64,000 bases of DNA. It comes from Ramazzottius varieornatus. Lineage: Eukaryota > Tardigrada > Eutardigrada > Parachela > Ramazzottiidae. The position numbers and the translations under genes are program-made. The stretch lies in the NCBI GenBank assembly GCA_001949185.1, contig BDGG01000001.1, forward strand, positions 1,546,263-1,610,262, in the 5' to 3' direction. A model generated the notes under the pieces. It made no database searches and had not been told where the DNA came from. It saw only the letters and a program-made list of their open reading frames with translations. This document shows positions 63,180-64,000 of this stretch, piece after piece (within the stretch, counting starts at the first letter, position 1; each line of letters opens with the position of its first letter).

Positions 63180-64000
63180 CTTTCTGCCGCCGAAATCGAA
63201 CAACTTGATTGACCAGAATATCCGGACAGATTGCGGGAAATGACCACTGGGTGAACAGAAGGAATTTAGTCCCGGGGTACTTGTGGGAGAGTAATGACGG
63301 ACCAGGATTTGCGGAAAGATGGGCGAACATCGGCCATCGGGACCTGGAAATCTGCTTATCGGATGCACGCTGCCTTTCGAACGAAATACAGGTCCACCCG
63401 TCAGCACATGGCCAGGTGGTTACACCACCACGTCAAACTTTGAGCACGTTGCATTCCAATGTGGAAGTGGAGTACTCGTTTAAAGTGCGCGCAAACCCGT
63501 GTCCAGCACTAAGTAGCAGCCTCCAGATCCCACTTCCACGTGTGACTGCTGCGAGACCGTGTTTCTCTCCTTGATTCTTGATTCAGTATCTGTTGTTCTG
63601 CAGCTTCCATCCATGAGCTGCTAAAGGGGGCCTTGCCGGAACGTCGAACACACTGATTGAGCGATTGATTGATTACGTTCCGCTAACAAATAGGTAGGAC
63701 CGATATGGTGTTCGTCATACGTTGGTAATACGCAGGTTGCGATTTCTCAAGGGTCCAAAACAAATCGCACAGAAATGGCAAATCAAAAATGGAAAATGAA
63801 AGTTAGCCCGCACACGAGCCAATCAGGCGCGAGATTCTTCTATTTCGATGCGATGTCGAATTTCCGTGCTTTTCCGCTCCCATCAAAATTCCGAAATTCT
63901 GATGGGACCCCAGCAGGGGAGCCACCTCAACTGCCCCCAAACACGAAAATTCAAGATCAGCTGCCATACCGTTCATTGATTTACTGATACTTCACATCGA
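63180..64000. other. Upstream region of the H2C2 gene
   Basis: No supported gene to the window end. It should include the promoter of the minus-strand H2C2 gene. ORFs at 63209-63574 and 63775-63987 have no recognisable motif. Confidence 0.4.

Overview
The window is nuclear DNA of an animal with a compact genome. It carries metazoan families (mucin-type GalNAc-transferases, a small Maf bZIP factor, an RBFOX-type splicing factor, a GCK-III kinase), short introns of mostly 60-150 bp with GT-AG ends, and about one gene per 4 kb. A small-bodied invertebrate such as a tardigrade would fit the compactness and the divergence of the proteins, but nothing in the sequence proves the phylum. A 50-N assembly gap lies at 59932-59981. 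Exon models were built by hand: I matched splice sites to protein-family similarity and checked that reading phase is kept at each junction.

Layout. 1-16 kb: SPT2 histone chaperone (+), a small secreted SG-rich protein (+), two tandem GALNTs (+), a 364-bp TIR element, a C22orf23/EVG1 (UPF0193) homologue (-), a 95-aa protein (-) and an unrecognised gene (+). 15-23 kb: GCK-III (STK24/25/26) kinase (-) preceded by a 410-codon Ser/Trp-patterned ORF (-). 23-30 kb: sparse, with a small membrane-protein gene (-), weak membrane-protein exons and a small Cys-rich candidate. 30-35 kb: small Maf (-) and CDC23/APC8 (+) head to head, then a PHD-finger protein (-). 35-42.8 kb: a repeat-rich stretch with no convincing gene (a 1.1-kb TIR element, a minisatellite, the second copy of the TIR element). 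42.8-49 kb: a FASTK-domain mitochondrial RNA protein (+), a coiled-coil protein (-) and a frame-broken gene (+). 50-59.4 kb: UBR7 with a long acidic extension (-), a tail-anchored coiled-coil protein (-) and RBFOX (-). 59.9-61 kb: the 3' end of a LINE. 61-63.2 kb: a gene with an integrase-type H2C2 zinc domain (-).

The genes are mostly unrelated housekeeping and regulatory genes, not a pathway cluster. The real pairings are the tandem GALNTs (same Golgi reaction), the Maf/CDC23 divergent pair sharing about 0.6 kb of upstream DNA, and several tail-to-tail pairs, one separated by only 46 bp.

The most striking unexplained structure is a family of about 110-bp nested-palindrome elements. The outer arms resemble TCGGCAGACAAACT and the inner arms resemble AAGTGGCGCAC / GTGCGCCACTT. 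I count 12 loci; 11 lie inside introns of five genes, one is intergenic and none is in an exon. Two loci carry two hairpin cores inside one pair of outer arms.
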